A stretch of DNA of 64,000 nt from Chamaecrista fasciculata (Eukaryota > Streptophyta > Magnoliopsida > Fabales > Fabaceae). Positions 47,601 through 57,662 of this stretch are shown in pieces (positions within the stretch are counted from its first letter, which is position 1; each line of letters opens with the position of its first letter). Location: positions 124,001 to 188,000 of the forward strand of contig QANZ01050193.1 in the NCBI GenBank assembly GCA_003254925.1. Reading direction: 5' to 3'. The translations under genes and the position numbers were made by a program. Below the pieces are notes generated by a model. That model was not told the DNA's origin. It did no database searches and worked only from the letters and a program-made list of their open reading frames with translations.

Positions 47601-50600
47601 CTATTTAATTGTTTTGGTAACTGATAGTCTTCATGCTTTAAGTATTCTTATTTGGTACATGTTAGATCTTAATTTATACCCTACTGATACCTAATAATAA
47701 GGGGAAAGTTGTGCAAAGATGTAGGTAATGCAATGTTCTGCTGTAAGCTACTAAGGGGAAGCTAGTAGCTAGTAGTGAGAATTCTGGGTAGTATGTACTA
47801 CGTAGGAGGTTATTGGTTCAAAATTTTTTATTTATATCATACCCCAAGAAAAAAAAACAACAACAATAACTTGTTGGTTTTGAATCTGTTCCTGCAGGTC
47901 CATATGCCTCGTCTTCTTTGTAATTTTGTTTTTATTCTGTCTTTGTAGTTTGTCTACCTTGTGCTTAATTCTTTCTATTACGTTCAGGTCTGGTAGGTCA
48001 TCTTTACATGATTCTTGGGCGAACAATATCACTTGGTATCAAGGTCTGCTTTCTTGCTTGGCAATTTTCCTTGAAGTCAATATCATCATCGCATTCTGTG
48101 ATGTATCTAAACTGTCGTAATGTTACCAGGGAACCTCCTTTCAACTGATTCTTGGAAGGAAGCTCTGAATGGAGTCACTGCAGTTGTAAGTTGTCACTTT
48201 CTCGATGTGATGAGTGGTGAATATTTGACTACATACATAGAATTTGGGGGTGCAATTAAGAGAGTTACATGTTATTCTATTATCATTTAAAATCTGTTTC
48301 CATTCTCAGTTATTTAAACTCTTTCCATCTCTCTTTCTCTCTGTCATTGAACTGGGGGTGCATTAAAATATTGTCTGTTTCTTTGGCATTCGCTTGTAGT
48401 TGCCCTTGGCTCCAACTAATTGGTTTGGTAAGGATCTCTATTGGTGCGTTCTGCTAAATTGTTTTTTCATGTTTTTCTCCTAAGATTTCCTGTGTCGGTG
48501 GCTTTGGCTCCAACTCATACATGTACAAGATTAATGGGACAGCTAATATCAATGCTGTTAGAGCAGCTTCAGAACAAGGTAATTAAAGGTTTAGGACATT
48601 TTTCTTTTAAATCAGTAACTGTCACTCACCAGACTTGGTTTTTCTTGTCAATTGAAGACAGCTAAAATCAGAAGCCATAGTATAAAACTTGCTAGATAAA
48701 GTTGTTCGATTAGGTTTTCTTGGTTTATTTTTCATCCCCTTATGTATATGAAAACCTACAGAAATTCCATGTTCTGTTATACTGTTGAATATTTTATTAA
48801 TATCAAGCATGAGTTTTTATGATAAATTCCTGATAAATAAAACAATGATTTGATAACTTGTTATTTGATAAATAGAACGATGGTGTCTATTTTGACCTTT
48901 TGCTCTTCCATCTTGTGCATGTTTATGTCTTATGTAATAATGATAGAAGCTAGCTTTAACTTGAATAAATTGAATGATGAGCTGATGCTGTCTTCTATTT
49001 TAACTTATTGGAGAACAGTTATCTTTGCATGGGATTGTTTTATTGGATTTGAAGTTGTCAATAGACCATTCAAGGAAACTCTTCCTTTCTATTAATTGCA
49101 AAATTATGTCTGTTAAGCTTGAATTGGGAAAGGATTTGTTTTCTTTTTTGAGATGAAGTATGTAGATGACCCGTTTTAACCACACTTTTCTTATTGTTGC
49201 CTGTTGTTAGATATGTTATGCTTTAGCTCTTGTTTTTGATGATTCAGATAGTGGATTGGTCTTCATTCCATTACCAATTCATATATTTAATGACTTGACT
49301 GCTGCAAAGCCTGTTCGCAGGTAATGTGTCACAAGTCACAACTTACCAACTGTTATCTTCTGCAGGTGTCAAAAGATTTGTCTATATCTCTGCTGCGGAC
49401 TTTGGTGTAGTCAATTACTTACTGCAAGGGTATTATGAAGGAAAGGTAAATTGTCTGATTTTTAAATACTGTGAATATTTTGAGGGATGAATCATCAGTT
49501 GGTGAAATGGGTTTACTGCAGAACCCACTGCGAAATACTGAAAAGACTTCCTATTAATATTAGGTTCGTTGTGTACACAATAGAGAAGTCTTGATGTTTT
49601 TGTTTTTTTGGTTTTGACTACATCTTGACTAGGACTTAAAAGGTTGTCTAAAGAGAAACATGCATGCACAGTGGTTGGCCTTTGTTCTGTTTTGGTACTA
49701 ATAATTATTATGTACATTTTCAATTACAATGTTATCAGTGGTCTCTGTTGATTTTGTCAAAAAAATTAAAGTCACAAGTAATGCCGAGTTTTTTTTCAAA
49801 TTTTATATCATGGAAGTTATTTACTGTGTCTTATTTCTGTAGAGAGCTGCTGAAACGGAGGTTCTGACCAGGTACCCCTATGGAGGTAAGCGTCCTGTCT
49901 ACCTAAAGTCCTCACGGGATGGTTTATTCTAGATCATTAATGATCAACGTAGTGGTAATGTGGTATGGCACATATAAGGCCCAAATAAAATTAAGTCAAG
50001 ACTTTAGTGATTACAACAAATTAAATGTTTTATCTGGTAATAAGTCGTGTCATGCTTATACTTGATAATGGAAAAAACTGTTCAAGTTTCATTCTAACAA
50101 GTCCTTCCTTTCTAGTTTGCAATTGATATTTCTGTAGCGCATGAAAAGTTTAAATTCTCATCTCATCTAGCTGAGAAGTGTAGGAAAAGTCACTGGTGGT
50201 TCCCGGTGTGAGGCACTGTATTGATATGTGATGGAACATTTTACTTAAAAGTTTAAATGCCTTATGCAGGGGTGATTCTGAGACCAGGATTCATCTATGG
50301 GACTCGGACTGCTGGCAGTATGAAGATACCCCTTGGTGTAATAGGTTCTCCAATGGAGATGGTAATTTCCATGTCCTTCTCTAAGTCACTATAGTACCCC
50401 AAATCTCGTTTCTCTGTTTACTCTATGTATGTCTGCACTCTGCAGAGTCTCCCTTCCTACCTGCGCCATCCTTCTTACATAGTTACATTTAATTCTCTAC
50501 CTTCTGGCTTGAGCAATCTATTAAACGATTTTTTTTTAACAAACATATAAATTGGTCCTTAAAAGATATATGAGTTAATAACTCAATTCCTGAAAGTCTG

Positions 50601-51291
50601 ATTTACACTTTTCAATCCCCGAAAGTTATGAAACTAATATATTTTAGTTTTATTGTCTCTACAAGTTAGTCCTTAAGAAATAGATTTAAGGGACTAAGTT
50701 GTATTATCTCCACAACTAAAATGTATAAACTAGACTTTCAGTGATTGAGTTGTTAACTGAAATTAAATTGTATGCTTACTAGATTTTTCCCCCCCTTGTT
50801 GCATTCCTCACTTTATTATGCCAGATAGGCTATTGTTTGTTGAGGAAATTTACTTTTTACTCTTTAAATTTGTCAAAAACTACAATTACTTTTTGGTTCA
50901 TGTTTTGTTTGCAAACATCAACTATTTAGTCTTTGCCGTTAATATTTTAGGGACTAAATAGTTGACATTAGTAAAAATATCAGAGATTAAAAAGTTTCTT
51001 TTTAATATCCAGAGATTAAACTGTAGTATTAGACAAATTTAACTATTTAAGCATCAAAACATAGATTTCCTCATGTTTGTTTGCTTAGTTTTGTAACTGA
51101 AATGATTGTAGGTTCTGCAACATGCGGGGCCGTTGAATAGGCTACCACTAGTGGGACCTCTATTCACTCCTCCTGTTAATGTTACTGATGTGGCAAAGGT
51201 TGCTGTAAGAGCTGCTGCTGATCCTGTTTTTCCCCCTGGGATTGTAGATGTCCATGGAATCCAACGTTATAGTCAAAATAGATCAAAATAG
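44694..51291 (+). CDS. Atypical NAD(P)-binding Rossmann (SDR) protein, organelle-targeted
   Basis: The ten exons are 44694-44749, 47280-47397, 47504-47592, 47988-48043, 48130-48185, 48485-48578, 49366-49445, 49843-49885, 50270-50361 and 51112-51291, giving 287 residues with every phase consistent. The leader MRTVVSRLIHSRASISKLK is basic and Ser-rich without acids, as in mitochondrial or plastid targeting. Then come LLVLGGNGFVGSHIC (nucleotide-binding GxxGxxG), CVGGFGSNSYMYKINGTAN, VYISAADFG and YYEGKRAAE (Tyr-x3-Lys). It resembles complex-I-associated and isoflavone-reductase-like SDRs; the substrate is unknown. From memory it matches Arabidopsis At5g10730 closely. Intron 1 is 2.5 kb because of a copia insertion. 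Intron 9 holds two MITEs. Confidence 0.93.
45381..46164 (-). pseudogene. Copia pol C-terminal fragment (end of RT and RNase H), frameshifted
   Basis: 46164 to about 45890 gives the region before RNase H (YRRLVGRLLYLNMTRPDITY, HVVRYLKGT). The frame then shifts, and 45917-45381 gives RNase H (SFSDSDWATCPTTRKSTTGF, SRSSCEAENRS, NCDNKAAIHI) to a TAG. The usual EAEYR is EAENR here. The shift near 45880-45917 and the lost N-terminal part make it non-functional. Confidence 0.85.
46200..46325 (+). repeat. Foreign LTR/primer-site junction inside the deleted copia element
   Basis: On the plus strand, TTTTAGGGAGAGTTAGGCCTTTCTACA is followed at once by TGGTATCAGAGCC (46256-46268). This is the end of an LTR plus a Met-tRNA primer site, pointing opposite to the host element. 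It is not this element's LTR, so it was picked up from another retrotransposon. Confidence 0.65.
46252..47022 (-). pseudogene. Copia gag fragment (UBN2-type), fused to foreign sequence
   Basis: The part from about 47000 to 46330 encodes Gag (SWALHSSDQPGLVMVSCHLT, SNFLTWSKAMRIALGAKDKL, DQMIFSWILNAIGKPLSNQF, NQFLMGLNEGYESLRSQILN). The last 23 codons (YGLFPGQPTVRL...) come from a different sequence and end at a TAG near 46252. The zinc knuckle is missing. A related but separate Gag piece lies at 53299-53634 on the other strand. Confidence 0.8.
50541..50781. mobile_element. MITE in intron 9 of the Rossmann gene
   Basis: The arms of about 70 bp are inverted copies: ACATATAAATTGGTCC...GAGTTAATAACTCAATTCCTGAAAG on the left and CTTTCAGTGATTGAGTTGTTAACTG...AATTGTATGC on the right. 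The same family, more decayed, is in the last intron of the ABC1 kinase (18640-18862). No clean target duplication was seen. Confidence 0.65.
50841..51073. mobile_element. MITE with TGAGGAAAT termini and 7-bp target repeat
   Basis: The ends read TGAGGAAATTTAC and ...GATTTCCTCA. The arms pair around CAACTATTTAGTC / GGGACTAAATAGTTG. TGTTTGT flanks both sides (50834-50840 and 51074-51080). It ends 38 bp before the last exon of the Rossmann gene (acceptor at 51111). Confidence 0.7.
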
Positions 51292-52020
51292 AACTAGAAA
51301 GAAATATGTTGTTTCCTTTTTGGCTTTTTCTCTTTTACAGTTTTACTTGATGAATGAATCTAATACGGGGAAATTTCCCTCTTCAGTTTTACTAGTATTG
51401 TTTGAACTCAGAACAAGTGAACACCCCATGTCATGTTGTTACTGATTGAATAATATGTGAGAGTACGTGTAACCGGTGAATGATCTCTCAAAAATTTGTT
51501 TCATTTAAAGTTCAAAATCTCAGAATATAATAATGTTTGCAGCAACTAGGTAATGATATTGATGTCAAGTTGAATCCAATTATCATTAAGTCACAAAGTA
51601 TATGGTACACCTATATGAATGCAGGTCTTGACTAATGCAGCCTGAGTGTATGCAAGACGAAGACCGAATTGACAAATGCGAATCCTAGCTTAACACATGT
51701 TTGAATGTTTGATTTGGTCAAGGCCAACGCAGTACAATAATATTACGGGGTGCCTTGCGAAGAGTAGATAATATTATTATAATATTAAAATCTAACCAAC
51801 ACACATTTTGTAGTGTTGTGGACTTGAGGTCTTGTGGATGGATTCTGTGAGCCAAAGCTCAAAGCGACGCAGTGGAAATAAACGTAGAGGGGCTATAATT
51901 GATGTTGATTAAGCTGCATGTCACTATCAGACTATTATGCATCTATCACCAAAACATAAATAAAAGGGAAAACGACTATTTTTTATATTAAAATCACATA
52001 GAAGAATAATAATAAAAGAA
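51292..52020. other. 3' region of the Rossmann gene and intergenic DNA
   Basis: The first few hundred bases are likely 3' untranslated region. No gene, RNA or clear repeat is seen in the remainder before the MITE at 52021. Confidence 0.45.
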
Positions 52021-52563
52021 GAGGAAACTTACAATTTGGTCCCTCCTTTCTTATAACAATTTGGTCCCTCATTTATTAAAATAGGCTACCCAGTCCCTCA
52101 TTTATCATAATCATTAACTATTTAGTCTCTAAGTTAGAATCTATTAAGTTATTTAATAACATGGACATTAAATGCTTACATGGCACCATTAAATGTCTCT
52201 TTGGCATTCTAGTCACATGAATCAATCGAATCGGACAAAAAAAACACAAATTAATCAGTTTAAAATTGAGTCAGACTCAAATATTTGTATTACATGTGAA
52301 ACTTCCATAAGGATAAACTATTTAAGCATTTTCAAATCTCAAATCTCAAATCCTAGGTGGTCCCAAATAGTTAAATATGCGGCATTTAACGTGTCACATG
52401 TGTAATTAACGACTAGGTCACCAGTGTCAGTAAAAGAGATATACTATAGGGACTAATGAGTTAACATTTGTAATTTTTGAGAGACCAAATAGTCTATTTC
52501 AAAAATACAAGGACCTAATAGTTGAAACTGTGAAAAAGAAGGGACCAAATAGTAAGTTTTCTC
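52021..52563. mobile_element. 543-bp MITE with 9-bp target duplication
   Basis: The left arm GAGGAAACTTACAATTTGGTCCCTCC and the right end (reverse complement GAGAAAACTTACTATTTGGTCCCTTC) are inverted copies that extend for about 120 bp. ATAAAAGAA flanks both sides (52012-52020 and 52564-52572). The size of the duplication and the long arms fit a Mutator-like derivative. The interior has no transposase. Confidence 0.8.
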
Positions 52564-53015
52564 ATAAAAGAAACTTACATCATAAATAACACTTTTAGCT
52601 CATTGAAAAACAATTTGGTTAAAAGAATTGATGGATCCTCTCTATTAATTTTTTTTTAATTTTTTTTCTTTTTAATTAATACGCTATTTGCTATTCAATT
52701 GAAAATTTGGAGAGAGATAATTATTAATTTAATGAAAAAACAATTATCCCTAATCACTATTGAATTTAAAATTTTATAGTGCAAAAACAAAAGACAATCA
52801 CAAACCAAAAGAGAAAGACAAAAAATGAGATTCTATTATAATATAAAATGTGGAACATGATTCCTTTGATTTTTTTTCAATCAAAATAGGATTCTATTGA
52901 TCCAATCCTAAAAAACATGGAATACAAATGTCTTATATCTCAATGAATAAGAAAAAAGTAATTGCATCTGATTCTATTTCTTTCCTTCTTGTCCTACATT
53001 ATCATTATCAGGTCC

Positions 53016-53664
53016 CTCGTTCTGATTCTTCCCTTCCATCTCTGTAGGAATAAGGACTAAATAGCAATTTTAGTTAGTTTTAACTGAGTTGTTATTAGTT
53101 TTAGTTATTAGTTAGTTTTGCTGAGTTGTGAGCTGTGAGCTGTTTCCACTCTGTACAGTTAGTGAGCTTTATTATAAATAGCTCTATTTTGTACTTAATA
53201 CATATGAGTGAATATACATTTTTCAGATATATTTTTTCTTGTTTTCCTATTCTTTGTTCATGGTATCAGAGCTTCTGGTGTATTCAAGAAGGCCGAAAAT
53301 GTCGAACCAAGAAGATGGAGCTGGAGTTTCAGCAGAATCGTCTAAGACGAAGAGTTTCTCTTGGGCGCTTCACTCATCAGACCAACCCGGTATGATTTTG
53401 GTTTCTACACCACTCGATTGTACGAATTATCTTCCTTGGAGCACTGTGATGAAGATCGCCCTAGGTTCGAAGAAGAAGATGGGATTTGTTGATGGATCTT
53501 TAAAGATGCCTGAAGATGATGAAGGTTCTAAGGCTTGGAAGAAAGCAGATCAAATGATAATGTCTTGGCTGCTTAATTCCATTACCAAGAACATGCGTGA
53601 ATCATTTCTGTATTTTCCTTCATCTCATGCGTGAATCTCCTCATTCTGATTCTGCCCTTCCATC
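53016..53664 (+). mobile_element. Copia LTR-plus-gag fragment flanked by 25-bp direct repeats
   Basis: An LTR-like segment (53043-53262, TG...CA) is followed directly by TGGTATCAGAGC (53263-53274) and then a Gag start at 53299 (MSNQEDGAGVSAESSKTKSF, SWALHSSDQPGMILVS). The fragment breaks off at about 53634. The rest of the element and the second LTR are missing. The words CCTCGTTCTGATTCTTCCC... (53016-53040) and CCTCATTCTGATTCTGCCC... (53640-53664) match at 23 of 25 positions and enclose the fragment, unlike a 5-bp copia duplication. Confidence 0.75.
53299..53634 (+). pseudogene. Truncated copia gag
   Basis: About 112 codons of UBN2-type Gag run from MSNQEDGAG through NYLPWSTVMKIALGSKKKMG and ADQMIMSWLLNSITKNMRES to a TGA at 53632-53634. 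The frame is intact over this length, but most of Gag and all of Pol are absent. It is clearly related to, though not the same family copy as, the gag at 46252-47022. Confidence 0.8.
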
Positions 53665-53699
53665 ATAGATGGGGAAAGCAAAGCATAAACGTGATCTAC

Positions 53700-53911
53700 A
53701 GTTCTAATTTTTCACCAATTTGGGTTGGGAATTGTCTATCATTCAATTCAACCCCTTCAACTTCAACCACCTCGAATACACCCAAAACCTCCGCCGTCAA
53801 CGGTGGTATCGATTCCTCGAGCAAGTGGAAGGATCCGAATTTGGGCGTGACATCGGGTCCGGCACCAGATTTGGTTCGATTGGGCGGCATGAAGTCTTCG
53901 ATTTATAAGAG
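53700..53911 (+). other. GC-richer segment with protein-like reading, possible captured gene piece
   Basis: One frame reads through a Ser/Thr/Asn-rich stretch (TSTTSNTPKTSAVNGGIDSS) into SSKWKDPNLGVTSGPAPDLV and RLGGMKSSIYK before running into a foldback repeat. The composition differs from the surrounding AT-rich DNA. I do not recognise the family, and no start or splice context was found. It may be a decayed exon or a transposon-captured gene fragment. Confidence 0.3.
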
Positions 53912-54109
53912 AGAGAGGGATTTGGATCCTCTAGAGTTCTTTCCCATGCATTTCTTGTGGAGTTAGACTAAAAATATGGATTCCATGAAATAAAAATATA
54001 CAAAAATTAAATTTCCTTGTTCTCTCTCTTCTTTTCTCTTCCTTTCTCTCTCATACTCTACAAGAAATGTAGAGAAAGGAACTCTAGAGGATCCATTTCC
54101 GAGAGAGAG
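53908..54109. repeat. Foldback repeat with GGATCCTCTAGAGTTC arms
   Basis: GAGAGAGAGGGATTTGGATCCTCTAGAGTTCTTTCCC at the left is mirrored by GGAACTCTAGAGGATCCATTTCCGAGAGAGAG at the right, and the arms continue through CATTTCTTGTGGAG / CTCTACAAGAAATG. This is a 200-bp MITE-like hairpin. No target duplication was read. Confidence 0.65.
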
Positions 54110-54239
54110 TTGTGTTTTTTTTTTAAAATAAACTAAAACCCCCATGTATTTCTTCTTTCTTACATTTTGGTTTTATTATAGAGAAAAATGTCCTTAATGC
54201 AAAAAATTTAAACTTTGAGTTAAAAATCAATTTTATCTT

Positions 54240-55200
54240 TTTTTAACGGAGAAATGGATGGAAACTGTTAGAGGGACCAACTTTGTCAAATTTTGCATAA
54301 CTGAGGGACCAATATGAAACGAAAAATAACTGAATGACTAATTTGGAACACTGAGCATGACTGGGGGACCAAAATAGGACTTTGGCCTTTTACTAATAAT
54401 GAAACAATTATATCTTTTAATTTTTCTACTTTTCTTCATATCCAAATAAATATATGAAAAAAGACAGTTATGCCCAAATGTTTCACATTGTTGTCAATTA
54501 TATCCTAACCTCAATTTTTTTGGGCCAAAGTCTTATTTTGGTCCCTCAAGTTTGCTCGAAGTTCCGTTTTTGTCCCTCAAGTCTCCGGTGAACTTTTCGG
54601 CGAGATACACGGTGACTTCTACGACTACAAACAGGTCCTAATCCAAGGTTTTTTTACCTCCTAAGTTCAATGACAACCTCCATTTTGCGAAAAAATGACT
54701 CGCAAGCCGCTGAGAAATCTACACAATCATCGAAAATCATATTTCTGATCATTTTTTTGCAAAAATGAAGGTCATCATTGAGTCAGGTTAATTTTTTCAA
54801 AAAATTTTCTCATACCTCAATTTAATAACATAATTTTTTTGTTACACTTTTGGTCCTATATCTTTTGTTCTAGTTGCATATTTGATCTCGTGTTACACTT
54901 TTAGTCTCATATCTTTGGATCAGATTGCATAAATAATCTCGTATATTTGAGTTAAGTGCAAAATTGGTCTCACATATTTGGATTAAATGGGATTGACAGT
55001 GAAACATTTGCAAAAATATGAAACCAATTTTGTAATTTGACCAAAAAATATATATGGGACCAAAAGTGATTCAAGACCAAATCTATAATTTAAGCAAAAA
55101 ATTATGGGATCAAAAGTGCAACAAAGAAAATTATAAAACCAAATTAAAACTTAAGTATAAGTTATATCACCAAAAGTGTATTTTAACCGTAATTATTAAA
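54240..55200. repeat. Cluster of TIR-element remnants
   Basis: 54240-54387 is a solo right arm of the element family at 8621-9710 (TTAACGGAGAAATGGATGG...GGACTTTGGCC). From 54533 a sequence starting GGGCCAAAGTCTTATTTTGG runs into a hairpin with arms near 54670-54700 and 54755-54785. A further foldback with TTACACTTTTGGTCC-type arms covers about 54835-55190. No coding region was found. Confidence 0.55.
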
Positions 55201-55738
55201 GGAGCACGTACAATGGTAGATCATAAAAAAGAGAAAAGAAAGAGAGAGAGGTTCAATGGAAAGTTTGATTCTTGACATGGGGTGCATCATAAGCCAATAA
55301 AATAATGATACGTAGAAAAGTTAGTTGTATATAAGTCCATACATAGTTGTGATTGGTTAAAAAATTTATTATTTTTTTATTATTTTTCAGCATTAAATTA
55401 TATCAATGGCTATAGTTATGTCACATCAGCATTTTCATCCTATATAAAGAATCAAATTTTGCATCTTACTAACCCCAATATTTAAGACGAATTTGAATAT
55501 TTTAAAACATAATGGACCAAAATCACCCTTTAGCCGATTATTTTTATACAATGCCAACACCATGCAGCTTCTGTGACCAATGTAACACGATCTGATAAAT
55601 TCTGGTAGTCGTCAATATATTCAAACACTCTAATTACGAACAATTCAAATGAATCCTACCATCCTCATCATGAGCATTTCGAAGTTCGAACTTTCCATTT
55701 CAAAAAACTCCATCTATCACTGAGTATGAACCAGAGAA
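55201..55738. other. Intergenic DNA 3' of the isopentenyltransferase-like gene
   Basis: Nothing was recognised. The right part is the expected 3' untranslated region of the gene on the minus strand. Confidence 0.4.
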
Positions 55739-56680
55739 TCAACCTACAATGCCATTACAAACTTCTTGCCATGGAAATCGAGCATTAATCACAGCTCTGG
55801 AAGGAGAAGAAGAAGCAATAACATGATTTTCGTCCTTCAAGAAGTTATCGACGATCCTTATGCTCTTATTAACCACTTGCCATTTCCACGCCTCCTCTGC
55901 TTTCTCACCACTCGTTATAAACGCCGCCGTAGCGTCAATCCGATGCATTCGCCGCCACCACAAGCCGTAGAGCCGGCGAATCTTCCGAATTTCACGATCC
56001 GCAAGCAGACAATTGTTAGTTTTTATACTCTCTAGAAGCTTCTTCTTCTTCTTCGTCCGATCATCGGCTAAATCCTCTGTTCTCAGAAATCGATCCAATT
56101 CAGAAATTTCAATCGCTCTTCTAATTCCTCTCGTGTAATCAACCCTAGGATCGAACAATCGGTGAATCTCGTCCAATGCGCCGGCCCGATCGACTCGATC
56201 ACACAAGATCGAATGGAGAACCGGAAGCGACACGTCGATCCAAAGGAAGCAGAAATCGTAGCGTAATTGATTCACCAAGGTTTCGATGTAGGAATTGGAA
56301 ACTCCGGCTACGATTGGAAGTCGATCTCTAGTAACAATGGAGTCGATAGCGGAAGAGGCGTGGTGGACGAAGTCATCGGCGGTGAACTCAGAGTGAGGAA
56401 GAACGCCTTGACGCTTTTCTTCGGTGATCTTGTTGATGGTGATGTCTAGGTTTTTGTAGAGTTGTATTCTGTCGGAGTTTACTATTTCAGCCGGAAAATG
56501 AGTGGCTAAGTCTATTGCCAGCTTCGACTTGCCGGTGCCGGTGGCGCCGATGACCACAACCACCTTGTCCGTACGGTGGTGGTGGTGGTGATGGAAGAAA
56601 GGGTTGATGCTGAGGCCGGTTTCGAATTTCATAGGGGCTATTGATGGTGTACAAAAAACTGTAGCGAAAGAATACAACAT
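55739..56680 (-). CDS. Adenylate isopentenyltransferase-like protein (cytokinin synthesis), missing a conserved motif
   Basis: The intronless frame has 313 residues from MLYSFATVF. Plant IPTs are intronless and near this length. The P-loop GATGTGKS is at 45-52, then LAIDLATHFPAEIVNSDRIQ, RLPIVAG, YIETLVNQ, CFLWIDVSLPVLHS and the C-terminal HRIDAT. These fit transfer of an isopentenyl group from DMAPP to ADP/ATP. Oddities: after TEEKRQGV (residues 86-93) the frame goes straight to LPHSEFTADDF, so the segment that in other IPTs carries the HHLLG motif is missing; the usual GGSNS is GVSNS; and a few residues are gone before LRYDF. Six histidines stand at 30-35, before the P-loop. Activity is doubtful. 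A later start at MKFETGL (56632) is possible. Confidence 0.82.
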   Translation of the reverse strand: MLYSFATVFCTPSIAPMKFETGLSINPFFHHHHHHRTDKVVVVIGATGTGKSKLAIDLATHFPAEIVNSDRIQLYKNLDITINKITEEKRQGVLPHSEFTADDFVHHASSAIDSIVTRDRLPIVAGVSNSYIETLVNQLRYDFCFLWIDVSLPVLHSILCDRVDRAGALDEIHRLFDPRVDYTRGIRRAIEISELDRFLRTEDLADDRTKKKKKLLESIKTNNCLLADREIRKIRRLYGLWWRRMHRIDATAAFITSGEKAEEAWKWQVVNKSIRIVDNFLKDENHVIASSSPSRAVINARFPWQEVCNGIVG

Positions 56681-56981
56681 TTTGGGGCTTAGAGAAGAGA
56701 GAGAGAGGGGGTTTTGGTGAGACTGAGTATAAAGTGTTGATGGAAGAACGAAGACGAGAGAGGGTTTTACCAATAACAATAACAGAATAACTAACTCGGT
56801 TGCTTAATAACAGATCAATTGATATCAATTCAAGCAGTAACAAAAAGAGTTCTTTCTTAATAAGGCGATGATGACCCATCTTCTTTTTCTTGAAGGGTCT
56901 TGATTTCGTGGATTTCCAGCTTAAACATATTTCTTCAAATCAATTGGATGATGAACTCTTTCCAAGTAGATCCGTTGTTGT

Positions 56982-57662
56982 GGCTAAAAATTTGAAAGCT
57001 CTTGGGACCTATTTCTTTCTTGAATTTTGATCTCATAACTTTGGTAAAGATCTCAATTTGGTTCCATAACTTTTTTTTATTGCAATTTTGGTCTCACAAT
57101 TTATGAAAACGTCTCACCGTTGATCCCAAGCTAATTTCCATCCATTATTTATCGTTAAAGATGCTCTAGCATACTGAGTTGGATGATGACGTGATAAATA
57201 TGGGTGAAGTGGATTTAAAAAGGACCATTAATTATGCAACAAATTATAACATTTTAATCAAAACGAAGCGTAGCCTAACTTTTATTTATTTTTTATCAAA
57301 GTTCTAATTAAAATGTTATAATTTGTTGCATAATGGTCTTTTTTAGATCCACGTCACTCATATTTATCATGTCATCATTCAACTCAGTATGCCAGATCAT
57401 CTTTAACGGTAGAAAATAGATGGAAATCAGCTTGGGACTAATGGTGAGACGTTTTCAGAAGTTATGAGACTAAAATTGCAACAAAAAAATGTTATGGGAC
57501 CACATTGAAACCTTTACCAAAGTTATGGGAGTAAAATTGCAACAAAAAAATGTTATGGGACCACATTGAAACCTTTACCAAAGTTATGGGAGTAAAATTG
57601 CAACAAAAAAAATTATGGGACTAAATTGAGACCTTTGCCAAAGTTATGGGTGCACTTTAGCC
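56982..57662. mobile_element. 681-bp foldback element upstream of the IPT-like gene
   Basis: The termini GGCTAAA / TTTAGCC are inverted. Long arms pair almost throughout: the core AAAAGGACCATTAATTATGCA / TGCATAATGGTCTTTT, then ACGTGATAAATATGGGTGAAG against its inverse, and further out GTCTCACAATT / AGTTATGAGAC. The right arm has about three copies of a 61-bp unit (57491, 57552, 57613). No transposase and no clear target duplication were found. The element starts about 300 bp upstream of the IPT-like start codon. Confidence 0.75.
57485..57660. repeat. Tandem 61-bp repeat inside the foldback right arm
   Basis: GTTATGGGACCACATTG begins at 57491 and again at 57552, and a diverged third copy (ATTATGGGACTAAATTG) at 57613. 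Units one and two look identical by eye. The left arm has only one copy, so the expansion came after the element formed. Confidence 0.85.

Noticed and set aside
56681..56779. N-terminal extension of the IPT-like frame
   Set aside because: The upstream start is TTG, not ATG. MLYSFATVF at 56680 is the first real start codon.
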